The notes: generated by a model not told the origin, from the letters alone. 63,253 nt of DNA from Sphingomonadales bacterium (GCA_028869175.1 JAGWTB010000002.1:1-63253), one strand, 5' to 3'; counted from the first letter of the stretch, positions 9,716 to 19,160 are shown. Program-made: numbers and translations.

Positions 9716-10927
9716 CTGCGCGTCGCACTGCTGAGTACACTGGAGTCCGCCGGACCGGGCGGAACGGCCATTCGCGGGTTCCTGCGCGTGGGCGGGGCAA
9801 CGCTTGCCCGCCATCAGCTTGCCGTGGCGCTGGCCATGGGCTGCGAGCGAGTGATCTGTATCGCCCGCGGCGTAACAGGCGATGTCCTGGCGCTGCAGCA
9901 CGCGGCGGAATCGGCCGGGGTTCGGTTCCATGTGGTACCCGGCCCACGCGGCCTTATGGGGCTGGTTGCGGCCACTGATGAAATTCTCGCCCTTTCCGAG
10001 GGGCTGCTGGCATCGCCGGACGATCTGGGGGCAGCGCTGGGTTCAGGTGCCGGGGTGGTGGTGCAGCCGGTGGAAACCGGGCTGGCTTCCGGTTTCGAGC
10101 GTATCGACATCAACCACGCGGCCGGCGGTGCCATGCGGGTGCCGGGCCGCCTGATCGAGCGTCTCGCCGACCTGCCGCCAGACTGTGACGCCATATCCGC
10201 GCTGCAGCGGATCGCCTTGCAGGCTGGCGTGCCGCAGCGCCTGCTTTCCACCGAACCGCGTGAAACAGGGCGCTGGATGCTGGTGCGCGACGAGATCGAG
10301 GCCCATGCCGCCGAGCGTGTCTGGATCCGTCAGCACACCAGCCTTGCCGGGGCGGCGACCCCTTCGGAATTTGTCGCACGGCAGGCAATCCGCTCGTTCG
10401 GGCCTGCGTTGCTGCACGCCAATAGTGGTGGCAGCGCGCTGGTGATTGGCGCGATCTTTCTTGCGCTGCTGGCACTGGGGGCCGGCTGGTTTGGCTACCC
10501 GGTAATCGCTTTCCTGTTCTGCGCGCTGGCCTGGCTGGTGCGCAAGGCCGGAGCCTTGCTGGCGCGGATCGAGGCCGATTCGATGCATCGACCGCGCTCG
10601 CGGCTGGCCAGCAAGGTGCTCTACGAAGCAGTGGTGGACGGGATCGTGGTCGTGGTGGTCTGCTGGACGCTGCCCGTGGTTTTGGTGCCCGGCGCGTTCT
10701 ATCGTGCATTTGCCCCGATCATGCTCGTCGCCCTCGTTCGCCTCGCTCCGCGCGTGGTGGAACGGCGCTGGTCTGGCTGGCTGGGCGACCGCGCGCTGTT
10801 GGCGCTGGTACTGGCGGGGGCCGCTTCTGCGGGGGTACTGTCTGAAGCGGTGCAGGTGCTGGCGGTGCTGTTGGCACTGCTCGCCACGTTGCTTCCCGCC
10901 GCGCCGGAGCGGATAACCGCAGTTTAA
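9716..10927 (+). CDS. Nucleotidyltransferase-like membrane protein (CTG start)
   Basis: About 403 aa. The N-terminal half resembles a sugar-phosphate/MobA-type nucleotidyltransferase fold: RVALLSTLESAGPGG near the start, then GGATLARHQLAVALAMGCERVI. The C-terminal third has about four membrane helices. This layout recalls nucleotidyltransferase-CDP-alcohol phosphotransferase fusions, but I see no D-x2-DG-x2-AR motif. The first GTG (9788) would cut off the conserved N-terminus. Upstream in the same frame, back to the stop of the previous gene (9650-9652), there is no ATG, GTG or TTG. A CTG at 9716 sits 6 bases after GGGAGA and gives the natural N-terminus. Activity unknown. Confidence 0.7.
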   Translation: MRVALLSTLESAGPGGTAIRGFLRVGGATLARHQLAVALAMGCERVICIARGVTGDVLALQHAAESAGVRFHVVPGPRGLMGLVAATDEILALSEGLLASPDDLGAALGSGAGVVVQPVETGLASGFERIDINHAAGGAMRVPGRLIERLADLPPDCDAISALQRIALQAGVPQRLLSTEPRETGRWMLVRDEIEAHAAERVWIRQHTSLAGAATPSEFVARQAIRSFGPALLHANSGGSALVIGAIFLALLALGAGWFGYPVIAFLFCALAWLVRKAGALLARIEADSMHRPRSRLASKVLYEAVVDGIVVVVVCWTLPVVLVPGAFYRAFAPIMLVALVRLAPRVVERRWSGWLGDRALLALVLAGAASAGVLSEAVQVLAVLLALLATLLPAAPERITAV

Positions 10928-10950
10928 CCAAGATCGATTATGGCAGCAGC

Positions 10951-11919
10951 ATGATGAATCAATCAGTGCAGCCCGGTCAGGCGGATTCGGTGGAATCGGT
11001 AATGCGTATGGAGCTCATGCAGGGCGATGCCATGCTGGGTTCGATTACCCCGATCCTGCGGCATTTGCTGGCCAATGACGATCATTCGGTGTTCGGTGAC
11101 GAGATCATCGCGCGAGTTCGCGGTGTGCTGGCCGATCTGGTCGGTCAACTGCTCGACGAACTGGCCAAGGCCGGGGGTACGACCGAGAAGGCCGCGCGCG
11201 AAGATACGCTTGTCCAGTCCCTGGTTCATGACCTGATCGACGTACCCGGCCTGATGACGCACATTCACGCGCTGGCCATGGAATGGCAGCTCAATGACAG
11301 GTTGCAGGCGCGGCTCGGGCTGGATCCGGTGCTGTCGCCGCTGCTGCAGGCACTCATCGCCTCGCCGGATACCGTCACCGCCGGGACCGCGATGAATCTC
11401 CTGGCGTCGCAGGCCCGCTTCATCCAATCACTGCGCCGGATGCAACTGCCGCTGACCGAACTTCCGGGCGACCTGCTGCACGGCGCGCTGCTGGTGATGC
11501 GCACCCATGTCGGCAGCGAACCGCAGGCCGATGCACTAGGGGCCAAGGCCGAAGCGGCGATCCGCGCGCGTTATGATGAAAGTCGCTGCCGGCTGGGCCT
11601 GATTGCCCGCTTGGTTACCGGCATGGGCGGCGGGGCTGTGGCGGCCCTGTCGATCACTCATGCGGGCATCGCCATCTTTGCTTCGGCGCTGTCGATCGCC
11701 TCGGGACAAGACCGCGACCTTGCGGTGCTTTGCACCAACGAGAACCAGCTCGCCCGGCTGGCGCTGGCTTTGCGGGCCTCCGGGCTGAAGACCGGCGCGG
11801 TCGAGGAACAGTTCCTCTCGCTCCATCCCGACGTGGCATTGCCAGAGGGTTTCGATGCCCTGGGCGCGGATCGCGCCGCTGCCATTCTTGCCGTCGCCGG
11901 CTGCCGACTGGGGACCTGA
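10951..11919 (+). CDS. DUF2336-like helical protein
   Basis: A 322-aa soluble, almost entirely helical protein without signal peptide or membrane segments. The C-terminal 110 residues (GLIARLVTGMGGGAVAALSI onward, with repeated A-L-A-R-L helices) resemble the C-terminal half of DUF2336, an alphaproteobacterial family of unknown function; this is a weak visual match. It starts ATGATG 23 bases after the upstream gene and ends 3 bases before the kinase-like gene, so it belongs to the same operon. The partnership with the Hpt-like and kinase-like proteins suggests a signalling role, which is inference. Confidence 0.6.
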   Translation: MMNQSVQPGQADSVESVMRMELMQGDAMLGSITPILRHLLANDDHSVFGDEIIARVRGVLADLVGQLLDELAKAGGTTEKAAREDTLVQSLVHDLIDVPGLMTHIHALAMEWQLNDRLQARLGLDPVLSPLLQALIASPDTVTAGTAMNLLASQARFIQSLRRMQLPLTELPGDLLHGALLVMRTHVGSEPQADALGAKAEAAIRARYDESRCRLGLIARLVTGMGGGAVAALSITHAGIAIFASALSIASGQDRDLAVLCTNENQLARLALALRASGLKTGAVEEQFLSLHPDVALPEGFDALGADRAAAILAVAGCRLGT

Positions 11920-11922
11920 GCC

Positions 11923-13362
11923 ATGACTGGGGGCGGGACCATCCTTGCCCGGGCGGCGAGCGACGGCGATGACCGGCTGATCTCCGCCGAGGAGCCGCTG
12001 GCCGGGCTGCAATTGCGCTGCGGTGGCGAACTGCCGGGCATGATCGCGGTGCCTGCGCTGCTAGAAATCGTGCGCAAGGCAAGGCGTTTTGGTCTGAAAC
12101 TCGCTCGCCCGGTCACCGCGCAGGATGGGCAGGAATCGATCACGGCCTGGGTAGAGGTTGAGCCTGCACCGGGTGATCAGGGGGGCTGCCTGATCTGGCT
12201 GCGCAACTGGCAGAGCGTGCCACTACCGCCCGAAGACCCGCTGCTCGCCAGCGCACGACGCACCGCGATCGACCGGACCCTTGCCGAACTGACCGCGCGA
12301 CTGGACGCGCGGCAATGCCTGCTGTCGGTTGAAAGCGAGGCGCCGGACCTAGCAGCGCTGGTCACCACGATGCGCGTCGGAACCGGGCGACCCTGGACTG
12401 ATTTCGTCGAGATCGAGGGCGGGGAAAACCATCGCCAGCCGATGCATTGGCGTCTGCTGGATGGAGCCGGCCTCAAGATCGACGGTTCGGCACGGCACTG
12501 GCGCGCGGCCCTTATTCCGCAGCAGATTCCCGTGGGCGAACCCGCCAGTTTCGAACTGTGCCTCACCGCCGACAGTCCGCTGCCGCCACCGTCGTCACTA
12601 CCGCCCGAACCGGTGGAACGCTCCGCCGCCGTTACAGGCAACGGCCTTGTCGGGCGCGATCTGGCACCGGTGCTGCGTCAGCCGATCTCGCGGATCATCG
12701 CCAATGCCGAGACGATCCGAACCCGGCTGGCCGGCCCACTGGCCGAGGAATATGCCGCCTACGCCGCCGACATTGCCACTGCCGGGCAGCACCTGCTCGC
12801 GCTGATCGAGGACATGACCGACCTTGAGGTGGTCGAGGCGGAAGACTTTGTCGCCGCGCCCGATCCCATCGATCTGGCCGACGTTGCCCGGCGCGCCGCC
12901 GGTATCCTCGGCGTGCGTGCGCGTGAACGCGGCATCCTGATCGACGCCCCGCGTGAAGGCGAGAGCCTGCCGGCCATCGCCGAATTCCGCCGGGCCTTGC
13001 AGGTGCTGCTCAACCTTGTCGGCAACGCGATCCACTATTCGCCAACCAATTCGCAGATATGGATCAGGCTTGAACTGCTGGACGGCCGTGCCCGGGTGAT
13101 TGTCGCCGATCAAGGGCCGGGCATGAGCACCGAGCAGCAGGGCCGCGTGTTCGAGAAGTTCGAACGGCTCGGCCGCAGCGGCGACGGCGGTTCCGGGCTT
13201 GGCCTCTATATCTCGCGCCGACTGGCCCGGGCGATGGGCGGCGACCTGACGGTCGAAAGCGCACCGGGGCAGGGCGCGCGGTTCACGCTGGACCTGCCGG
13301 GTGACCCGTCGCGGCAGGTCGCCCCGGTACTGCCGGGCGATTCAGCCGCGCCGGCGGCGTGA
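11923..13362 (+). CDS. Histidine-kinase-like protein without phosphoacceptor His
   Basis: 479 aa, cytoplasmic, with no membrane helices. The N-terminal 220 residues are PAS-like at best. The HisKA-like helix reads LAPVLRQPISRII (247-259); aligned with LSHELRTPLNAI, Pro249 replaces the phosphorylated His. The ATP-binding domain is intact: N-box NLVGNA (364-369), G1 DQGPG (396-400), F-box VFEKFERL and G2 GGSGLGLYISRRLA (from about 422). It may therefore bind ATP without autophosphorylating, or phosphorylate elsewhere. Its stop overlaps the end of the convergent small membrane gene by 21 bp. Last gene of the four-gene unit. Confidence 0.82.
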   Translation: MTGGGTILARAASDGDDRLISAEEPLAGLQLRCGGELPGMIAVPALLEIVRKARRFGLKLARPVTAQDGQESITAWVEVEPAPGDQGGCLIWLRNWQSVPLPPEDPLLASARRTAIDRTLAELTARLDARQCLLSVESEAPDLAALVTTMRVGTGRPWTDFVEIEGGENHRQPMHWRLLDGAGLKIDGSARHWRAALIPQQIPVGEPASFELCLTADSPLPPPSSLPPEPVERSAAVTGNGLVGRDLAPVLRQPISRIIANAETIRTRLAGPLAEEYAAYAADIATAGQHLLALIEDMTDLEVVEAEDFVAAPDPIDLADVARRAAGILGVRARERGILIDAPREGESLPAIAEFRRALQVLLNLVGNAIHYSPTNSQIWIRLELLDGRARVIVADQGPGMSTEQQGRVFEKFERLGRSGDGGSGLGLYISRRLARAMGGDLTVESAPGQGARFTLDLPGDPSRQVAPVLPGDSAAPAA

Positions 13363-13545
13363 CCACCAGACCAGCCCGGCCCCCAGCAGTGCGGTAATCG
13401 CGCCGTTTACGGCCCACTGCCGGTCGGCCAGCATGAAGCTGGAACTGGGCCACATGATGATGCCCAGTCCCTGGCCGGTCCACAGCAGCCCGCTGAGCAG
13501 TAGTAGAATACCGAAAATCAGGGCGATGATGCGAAGCGCTTTCAC
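13342..13545 (-). CDS. Small two-helix membrane protein
   Basis: A 67-aa hypothetical inner-membrane protein with two hydrophobic segments: residues about 4-26 (LRIIALIFGILLLLSGLLW) and about 47-61, separated by a loop with WPSSSFM, and a C-terminal WWSRRRRG. I chose the GTG at 13545, which gives a clean membrane N-terminus. The frame stays open upstream, but that part runs through a duplicated gltA tail. It may be cotranscribed with gltA, which lies 171 bp upstream on the same strand. Function unknown. Confidence 0.7.
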   Translation of the reverse strand: MKALRIIALIFGILLLLSGLLWTGQGLGIIMWPSSSFMLADRQWAVNGAITALLGAGLVWWSRRRRG

Positions 13546-13598
13546 GGGCGATGCTCCCCGGGGCGGAAAGGCCCCGAGGCAGCAGCTTGCCCGCAGGA

Positions 13599-13658
13599 TC
13601 AGCGCTTGTCGACCGGCACGTAGTCGCGCTGTACCGGGCCGGTGTAGAGCTGGCGCGG
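13599..13658 (-). repeat. Duplicated copy of the gltA 3' end
   Basis: A 60-bp stretch that repeats the last 60 bp of gltA (13717-13776), including the stop codon, with two mismatches by direct comparison (13630 G/A, 13632-13635 region T/C). On the minus strand both copies encode [19 protein letters not shown] followed by a stop. The copies are 118 bp apart in the same orientation. Homology ends abruptly at both sides. The likely origin is a tandem duplication or gene conversion at the gltA terminus that left a fragment. Confidence 0.9.
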
Positions 13659-13716
13659 CCAACCGGTTTCTCTGGAGAAACCGGCAGCACTACAACAAGT
13701 CCGCGCTTTCGGCAGG

Positions 13717-15000
13717 TCAGCGCTTGTCGACCGGCACGTAATCGCGCTGCACCGGGCCGGTGTAGAGCTGGCGCGGACGCCCGATCTTCTGGCCGGGATC
13801 GGAGATCATTTCGTTCCATTGCGCCACCCAGCCGACGGTGCGGGCGAGGGCGAAGAGCACGGTGAACATGTCGGTCGGGAAGCCGATCGCGTTGAGGATG
13901 ATGCCCGAATAGAAGTCCACGTTGGGGAACAGCTTCTTTTCGATGAAGTAGGGATCGTTCAGTGCGATCTCTTCCAGCCGCAGCGCGGTTTCGAACAGCG
14001 GATCGCTGACCTTCAGCGCGTCGAACACCTCGCGCACGGTTGACTGCATCACCATCGCGCGCGGATCGTAGTTCTTGTACACGCGGTGGCCGAAGCCCAT
14101 CAGGCGGAACGGATCGTTCTTGTCCTTCGCCCGCTCGATGTAATGCGGGATCTTGTCGGGCGTGCCGATTTCCTTGAGCATGTTGAGCGCCGCTTCGTTC
14201 GCGCCGCCATGCGCCGGGCCCCACAGGCAGGCGATGCCCGCCGCGATGCAGGCAAAGGGGTTCGCGCCCGATGAACCGGCGAGGCGCACCGTGCTGGTCG
14301 AAGCGTTCTGTTCATGGTCGGCGTGGAGGATGAAAATCTTGTCCATCGCACTTTCGACCGCCGGGACAACCTCGTATGCCTCGGCCGGAACCCCGAAGGT
14401 CATCTTCAGGAAGTTGCCGGTGTAGGACAGCTTGTTATCCGGATACATGAACGGCTGGCCGACCGAATACTTGTAAGCCATGGCTGCGATTGTCGGCATC
14501 TTGGCGATCAGCCGGTGGCTGGCGATCTTGCGCTGTTCGGGATCGGCGATGTCGGTCGAATCGTGGTAGAACGCCGAGAGGGCACCCACCACACCGCACA
14601 TGATTGCCATGGGATGCGCATCGCGGCGGAAACCGCGATAGAAAGTGGCGAGCTGCTCATGCACCATGGTGTGGCGGCTGATCGTGCGAGTGAAGTTATC
14701 CAGTTCGGCCTTGTCCGGCAGTTCGCCGTTGAGCAGCAGGTAACTGGTTTCCATGAAGCTGGACTTTTCGGCCAGTTGCCCGATCGGATAGCCGCGGTGC
14801 AGCAGAACGCCTTCCTCACCATCGATATAGGTCAGCGCGCTTTCGCAGGCTGCCGTGGAGGTAAAGCCCGGATCGAAGGTGAACATACCCGACTGGCCAT
14901 ACAGCTTGCGGATATCGACCACTTCCGGCCCGATCGTGCCCTTGAGGACGGGATATTCGAAATCGTTCCCGCCTGCGCTCAGCTTCGCCGTGTCACCCAC
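13717..15000 (-). CDS. gltA: Citrate synthase
   Basis: Condenses oxaloacetate and acetyl-CoA at the entry to the TCA cycle. 427 aa, the hexameric gram-negative type. Visible are the N-terminal beta-rich part with Arg/Lys contacts ([20 protein letters not shown]), the catalytic His regions HADHEQNAS and [12 protein letters not shown], and [15 protein letters not shown] with the catalytic segment. The start is a GTG (13 bp after the gltX stop region; MGDTAKL). The C-terminus ends YVPVDKR, the sequence that recurs downstream as a duplicated fragment. Confidence 0.96.
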   Translation of the reverse strand: MGDTAKLSAGGNDFEYPVLKGTIGPEVVDIRKLYGQSGMFTFDPGFTSTAACESALTYIDGEEGVLLHRGYPIGQLAEKSSFMETSYLLLNGELPDKAELDNFTRTISRHTMVHEQLATFYRGFRRDAHPMAIMCGVVGALSAFYHDSTDIADPEQRKIASHRLIAKMPTIAAMAYKYSVGQPFMYPDNKLSYTGNFLKMTFGVPAEAYEVVPAVESAMDKIFILHADHEQNASTSTVRLAGSSGANPFACIAAGIACLWGPAHGGANEAALNMLKEIGTPDKIPHYIERAKDKNDPFRLMGFGHRVYKNYDPRAMVMQSTVREVFDALKVSDPLFETALRLEEIALNDPYFIEKKLFPNVDFYSGIILNAIGFPTDMFTVLFALARTVGWVAQWNEMISDPGQKIGRPRQLYTGPVQRDYVPVDKR

Positions 15001-15021
15001 CTGTCTTACTCCCTCAAAAAC

Positions 15022-16473
15022 TCATGCCTTGGTGGACGTGGCCTGCGCGGCGATGCGCGCCAGGCTTTCGTCCCGCCCGAGCAGAACCAGAACATCGAAA
15101 ATCCCCGGCGAGGTCGATTGCCCCGTCAACGCCGCCCGCAAAGGCTGGGCCAGCTTGCCAAGGCCGAGCCCAAGCTCTTCCGCCATCGCCTTGAGAGTGG
15201 CTTCCAGCCCTTCGCTTGTCCAGCCGGTTTCGCCACCGAGACGGTCGCAAATCCGCGCCAGCAGCACTCGCGCATCGTCGGTCAGCAGGCTTTCGGCCTT
15301 GGGATCGAGCGTCAGTGGGCGCTGGGCGAACAGGAAGGCCGCGCCGGTGGCCAATTCGTTGACGTCCTTGGCCCGCACCTTGAGCACCGGCATGGCCCGC
15401 GCGAGTAGGGCGATATCCGGGTTTCCGTCCATTCTGGCAGCAACAAGAGCCGCTAGCCGCGCGTCGTCAGCTTCGCGCAGGTAATGACCGTTAAGGTTGA
15501 GCAGCTTGGCCAGATCGAACCGCGACGGGCTCTTGCCAACATGGGCAATGTCGAACCATGCGACTGCCTGTTCGCGCGCAATGAATTCGTCGTCGCCGTG
15601 GCCCCAGCCGAGCCGCAACAGATAGTTGAACAGCGCCTCGGGCAGTACGCCCATCTCGTCGCGGTAGGAATCGACCCCCAGCGCGCCGTGGCGCTTGGAC
15701 AGCTTTGCACCGTCGGAGCCGTGGATCAGCGGGACGTGGGCATAGACCGGATCGGGCCAGCCACCCTCGACCGCGTGCATCGCGCGGATGATCGCGAGTT
15801 GGCGGAAGGCGTTGTTGAGGTGGTCGTCACCCCGGATCACGTGGGTGACGCCCATATCATGATCGTCGACCACGACGGCAAGCATATACGTCGGCGTGCC
15901 ATCGGACCGCAGCAGGATGAAGTCATCCAATTCGGCGTTGTTGACCGTCACGGTACCCTGGACAAGATCCTCGATCACCGTGTCGCCGGCCTGCGGGGCC
16001 TTGATCCGCACCACATAGGGCTGGCCTTCCGGCCAGGTATCAGGCGCGGCGTCGCGCCATTCGCTGACGATGCGGAAGGGGCGGCGTTCCGCCTGGGCCA
16101 GTTCGCGCCTCGCGGCGAGCTCTTCCTGGGTCAGATAGCAGCGATAGGCATGGCCAGCCTCAAGCAGCGCGTGCGCAACTTCGGCATGGCGATCAGAGCG
16201 AGCGAACTGGAAGGTGGCGGGTTCGTCTCCGGCAAGGCCAAGCCATTCCAGCCCGTCAAAGATCGCGGCAATCGCCGGTTCGGTAGACCGGGCGCGGTCG
16301 GTGTCCTCGATCCGCAGCAAGTAGGTGCCGCCGTGGTGACGCGCGAACAACCAGTTGAACAGAGCAGTGCGCGCGCCGCCGATGTGCAGGTAACCGGTGG
16401 GTGAAGGAGCGAAGCGGGTGACGACCGCACGGCCTTCCGCCGTACCTTCGCCTTGCGCGCTTCCGCTTGCCAT
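15022..16473 (-). CDS. gltX: Glutamyl-tRNA synthetase
   Basis: Class I aminoacyl-tRNA synthetase charging tRNA-Glu (and possibly tRNA-Gln in organisms using the GatCAB route, which I cannot tell here). 483 aa. The HIGH motif appears as [20 protein letters not shown] (about residues 31-50) and the KMSKS loop as KLSKRHG (about 255-261), with the stem-contact and anticodon-binding helices behind. The ATG at 16473 precedes a nonconserved stretch of about 15 residues before [11 protein letters not shown], so a slightly later start is possible. It lies just upstream of gltA and is divergent from comEC. Confidence 0.95.
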   Translation of the reverse strand: MASGSAQGEGTAEGRAVVTRFAPSPTGYLHIGGARTALFNWLFARHHGGTYLLRIEDTDRARSTEPAIAAIFDGLEWLGLAGDEPATFQFARSDRHAEVAHALLEAGHAYRCYLTQEELAARRELAQAERRPFRIVSEWRDAAPDTWPEGQPYVVRIKAPQAGDTVIEDLVQGTVTVNNAELDDFILLRSDGTPTYMLAVVVDDHDMGVTHVIRGDDHLNNAFRQLAIIRAMHAVEGGWPDPVYAHVPLIHGSDGAKLSKRHGALGVDSYRDEMGVLPEALFNYLLRLGWGHGDDEFIAREQAVAWFDIAHVGKSPSRFDLAKLLNLNGHYLREADDARLAALVAARMDGNPDIALLARAMPVLKVRAKDVNELATGAAFLFAQRPLTLDPKAESLLTDDARVLLARICDRLGGETGWTSEGLEATLKAMAEELGLGLGKLAQPLRAALTGQSTSPGIFDVLVLLGRDESLARIAAQATSTKA

Positions 16474-16502
16474 CGTCCGACCCTTCCTGTCCTATGAGAT
16501 CC

Positions 16503-18821
16503 ATGGGCGTCACCGCCGCGAATCCCCCGTCTGCAGGTAGCTTACCCCCCGTTGGCGCTGCACTGCAACATCGCCCTTGGCGCAAGCTTGGCAGCTTGTC
16601 CAGCGGGCTGATGGGGCTTGAGAATTTTCTTGCCCGCGCCGCGTTCGATCGCGCGCCCTGGGTGGCGGTGGGCTTCGCCGTGGGCGTGGGCGCGTGGTTT
16701 GTCCTGCCGGGGCAGTGGGACTGGCTGGCGCTGCTCGCCACCTGTCTGGCGGCGGCGCTTGGCACCATGGCGCTGCTGCGGCGTGATGGCCAGTTTCCCT
16801 ACGTTCGTCAATCACTTGTGCTCTTGGCACTGGCACTGGCTGGTGGTTGCATCGCTGTCTGGAGCAAGTCGGCCCTCGTGGGAACCCCGGCGATTCCGGG
16901 GCCGGTGGCCGTCGAACTGGCCGGGCGGGTCCTGACGCGCGAGGAACAACCAGCAGAGGGCAGGGTGCGGCTGGTCCTGGCAACCCGTGAACCGGCCTCG
17001 GGCCGGGCGATCCGGGTGCGGATCAACCTGCCGGCAAAATGGGACCGGGCGGAGATCAGCGAGGGCGCGCTGGTGCGGCTGCGCGCGCGGCTGATGCCGC
17101 CGGCTCCGCCCATGCTGCCAGGCGGTTACGATTTCGCCCGCAGCGCGTGGTTCGACGGCCTCGCCGCCACCGGCAGCGCGCTGGGCGAGGTCACTCTGGT
17201 TTCGCCCGGCGAAGCGGGGGGCTGGCTGGCGCGGATCAAGCGCGGCTTGTCCGACCACGTCCGCAGCCGCCTTGCCGGCACCCCCGGTGGCATAGCCGCT
17301 GCGCTGGCCAGCGGTGATCGCGGCGCGATTGCCGAGGCTGACGAACAAGCAATGCGCGATGCCGGCCTGACGCATCTGCTGTCGATCAGCGGGCTGCATG
17401 TCAGCGCCGTGATCGCCGCGGCCTATGTGCTGGGTTTGCGTCTACTGGCGCTGTGGCCTTGGCTGGCGCTGCGGGTGCGGCTGCCGATCATGGCCGCCGC
17501 CATCGGGGCCCTGGCCGGAATCGCCTACACGCTGGTCACCGGTGCAGAGGTGCCGACAGTCCGGTCCTGCGTTGGCGCAGTGCTGGTGCTGCTGGCATTG
17601 GCACTGGGCCGCGAGCCCTTGTCGCTTCGCATGTTGGCAGTTGCCGCGCTGTTCGTCATGCTGCTCTGGCCCGAGGCCGTGGTTGGTCCCAGTTTTCAGA
17701 TGAGCTTCGCCTCGGTGATCGCGATCGTGGCATTGCATTCCGCAGAGCCGGTGCGGCGCTTCCTGGCCGTTCGTGACGAACCGTGGTGGCGGCGCGGCAT
17801 GCGGCAGGCGGTCATGCTGCTGGGCACGGGGCTGGTAATCGAACTGGCCCTGATGCCGATCGGCCTGTTCCACTTTCACCGCGCGGGTGCTTATGGCGCA
17901 TTCGCCAATGTCATCGCGATTCCGTTGACGACTTTCGTGACCATGCCGCTGGTGGCGCTGGCACTGGTCGCCGACACTGTCGGGGCGGGGGCACCGTTCT
18001 GGTGGCTGACCGGCAAGTCGCTCGACCTGTTGCTGGCATTGGCGCACTGGACGGCGGCGCAGCCCGGGGCGGTCAACCGTACCCCGGCGATGGGCAGCGG
18101 CAGCTACGCCCTGTTCCTTGCCGGTGCCTTGTGGCTGGCGCTTTGGCGCGGAAGGGTTCGTTTGCTTGGCTTGCTGCCGGCCGCGCTGGCCATGGCCTCG
18201 CTTGCCTTGCTCCGCCCGCCCGATGTGCTGATCTCAGGCGACGGGCATCAGGTCGCGCTGACCGGCGTGGTGCCCGACCAATTGCTGGTGCTGCGCGAGG
18301 GGCGATCCTCCTTCGCGCGTGATACGCTGGCGGAAATGGCCGGCATGGACGGAGCCTTTCGCGCCATCGCGGAGGCACCGGGAGCCCAATGCAGCGCCGA
18401 TTTCTGCCGGATAGACCTTCTGCGCGGCAGACGGACATGGCGGCTGCTGATCGGCCGCAGCCACGACATGGTGCCCGAGCGTGAACTCGCCGCCGCCTGC
18501 GAAGGGGTGGACATTGTCGTCTCGGATCGCTGGTTGCCACGTTCCTGCCAGCCCGCGCTGCTCAAGGCCGACCGGAACCTGCTCGCGCAAACCGGTGGCT
18601 TGGCGATCGACCTGGAGCATCGGGCCATCCGCACTGTTGCCGAGACCCAGGGCACGCACGGCTGGTGGCGCGGCGGAGTGCCGGGATTTGACAGAACATA
18701 TCCCCGCGCTGGCCCACAGAACCAGCCAGCGCCGCTCCGCCCGTCCGAGCCGGCGCATGTCGCCGGATCACCCGCTGTGTCGCCAGAACTGGCCAGCATG
18801 CCTGCCAAGGCCCTGAATTAG
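16503..18821 (+). CDS. comEC: ComEC/Rec2 family DNA-uptake channel protein
   Basis: Inner-membrane protein of natural transformation that passes single-stranded DNA into the cytoplasm. About 772 aa. The N-terminal DUF4131 region has paired helices, then an OB-like stretch (AGRVLTREEQPAEGRVRLVL). The Competence domain contains HLLSISGLHVSAVIAAA (about residues 295-311) and at least eight helices. The C-terminal beta-lactamase-like region (after about 575) begins GDGHQVALTG but shows no HxHxDH zinc motif, as in many alphaproteobacterial ComEC. The start is uncertain: ATGs at 16467, 16494 and 16503 are possible; 16503 clears the divergent gltX start. Confidence 0.88.
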   Translation: MGVTAANPPSAGSLPPVGAALQHRPWRKLGSLSSGLMGLENFLARAAFDRAPWVAVGFAVGVGAWFVLPGQWDWLALLATCLAAALGTMALLRRDGQFPYVRQSLVLLALALAGGCIAVWSKSALVGTPAIPGPVAVELAGRVLTREEQPAEGRVRLVLATREPASGRAIRVRINLPAKWDRAEISEGALVRLRARLMPPAPPMLPGGYDFARSAWFDGLAATGSALGEVTLVSPGEAGGWLARIKRGLSDHVRSRLAGTPGGIAAALASGDRGAIAEADEQAMRDAGLTHLLSISGLHVSAVIAAAYVLGLRLLALWPWLALRVRLPIMAAAIGALAGIAYTLVTGAEVPTVRSCVGAVLVLLALALGREPLSLRMLAVAALFVMLLWPEAVVGPSFQMSFASVIAIVALHSAEPVRRFLAVRDEPWWRRGMRQAVMLLGTGLVIELALMPIGLFHFHRAGAYGAFANVIAIPLTTFVTMPLVALALVADTVGAGAPFWWLTGKSLDLLLALAHWTAAQPGAVNRTPAMGSGSYALFLAGALWLALWRGRVRLLGLLPAALAMASLALLRPPDVLISGDGHQVALTGVVPDQLLVLREGRSSFARDTLAEMAGMDGAFRAIAEAPGAQCSADFCRIDLLRGRRTWRLLIGRSHDMVPERELAAACEGVDIVVSDRWLPRSCQPALLKADRNLLAQTGGLAIDLEHRAIRTVAETQGTHGWWRGGVPGFDRTYPRAGPQNQPAPLRPSEPAHVAGSPAVSPELASMPAKALN

Positions 18822-18847
18822 AGTCGATCTGTTTCAAATGGAATCAC

Positions 18848-18974
18848 CCCACCCCCGTTCGTGTCGAGCGTAGTCGAGACACCGCGCGCTGTGTCTCGAC
18901 TTACGCTTAGAGCGGAAGTTTATCCTGAGCGCCCGCCCTGTGGGCAGTCGAAGGGCTCGACACCAACGGGGGTG
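18848..18974. repeat. Nested palindromic intergenic repeat (REP/MITE-like)
   Basis: Outer inverted repeats ACCCCCGTTCGTGTCGAG (18851-18868) and CTCGACACCAACGGGGGT (18956-18973) match as reverse complements with one mismatch. Inside is a second palindrome: TCGAGCGTAGTCGAGACAC (18864-18882) against GTGTCTCGACTTACGCTTA (18891-18909). From memory, variants of GTGTCGAGCGTAGTCGAGACAC are scattered between genes in many sphingomonad genomes. No coding capacity. Confidence 0.75.
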
Positions 18975-19039
18975 AACGGGTGCTTCGACGTCAACCGGAA
19001 AAACCCTGGGGCAAGTTGCACGAAACCCGAACCATTTCC

Positions 19040-19160
19040 CGTCCTTGCTGAGCCTGTCGGGCCGAAGGCGGACGTAGACCAACCACTATCCTATTCTTCG
19101 TGCTTCTCACCTAACGGCTTGAAAGCAAAAGCACCCCTTGGACAGGCTCAGGACGGTCGG
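19040..19160. repeat. Second imperfect palindromic repeat
   Basis: Two arms related to the frequent sphingomonad intergenic motif CTGAGCCTGTCGAAGG: TTGCTGAGCCTGTCGGGCCG from about 19044, and, inverted, TTGGACAGGCTCAGGACGG at about 19138-19156. Together they could fold into a long imperfect hairpin. The element follows directly after the first repeat, making a composite block. Confidence 0.5.
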
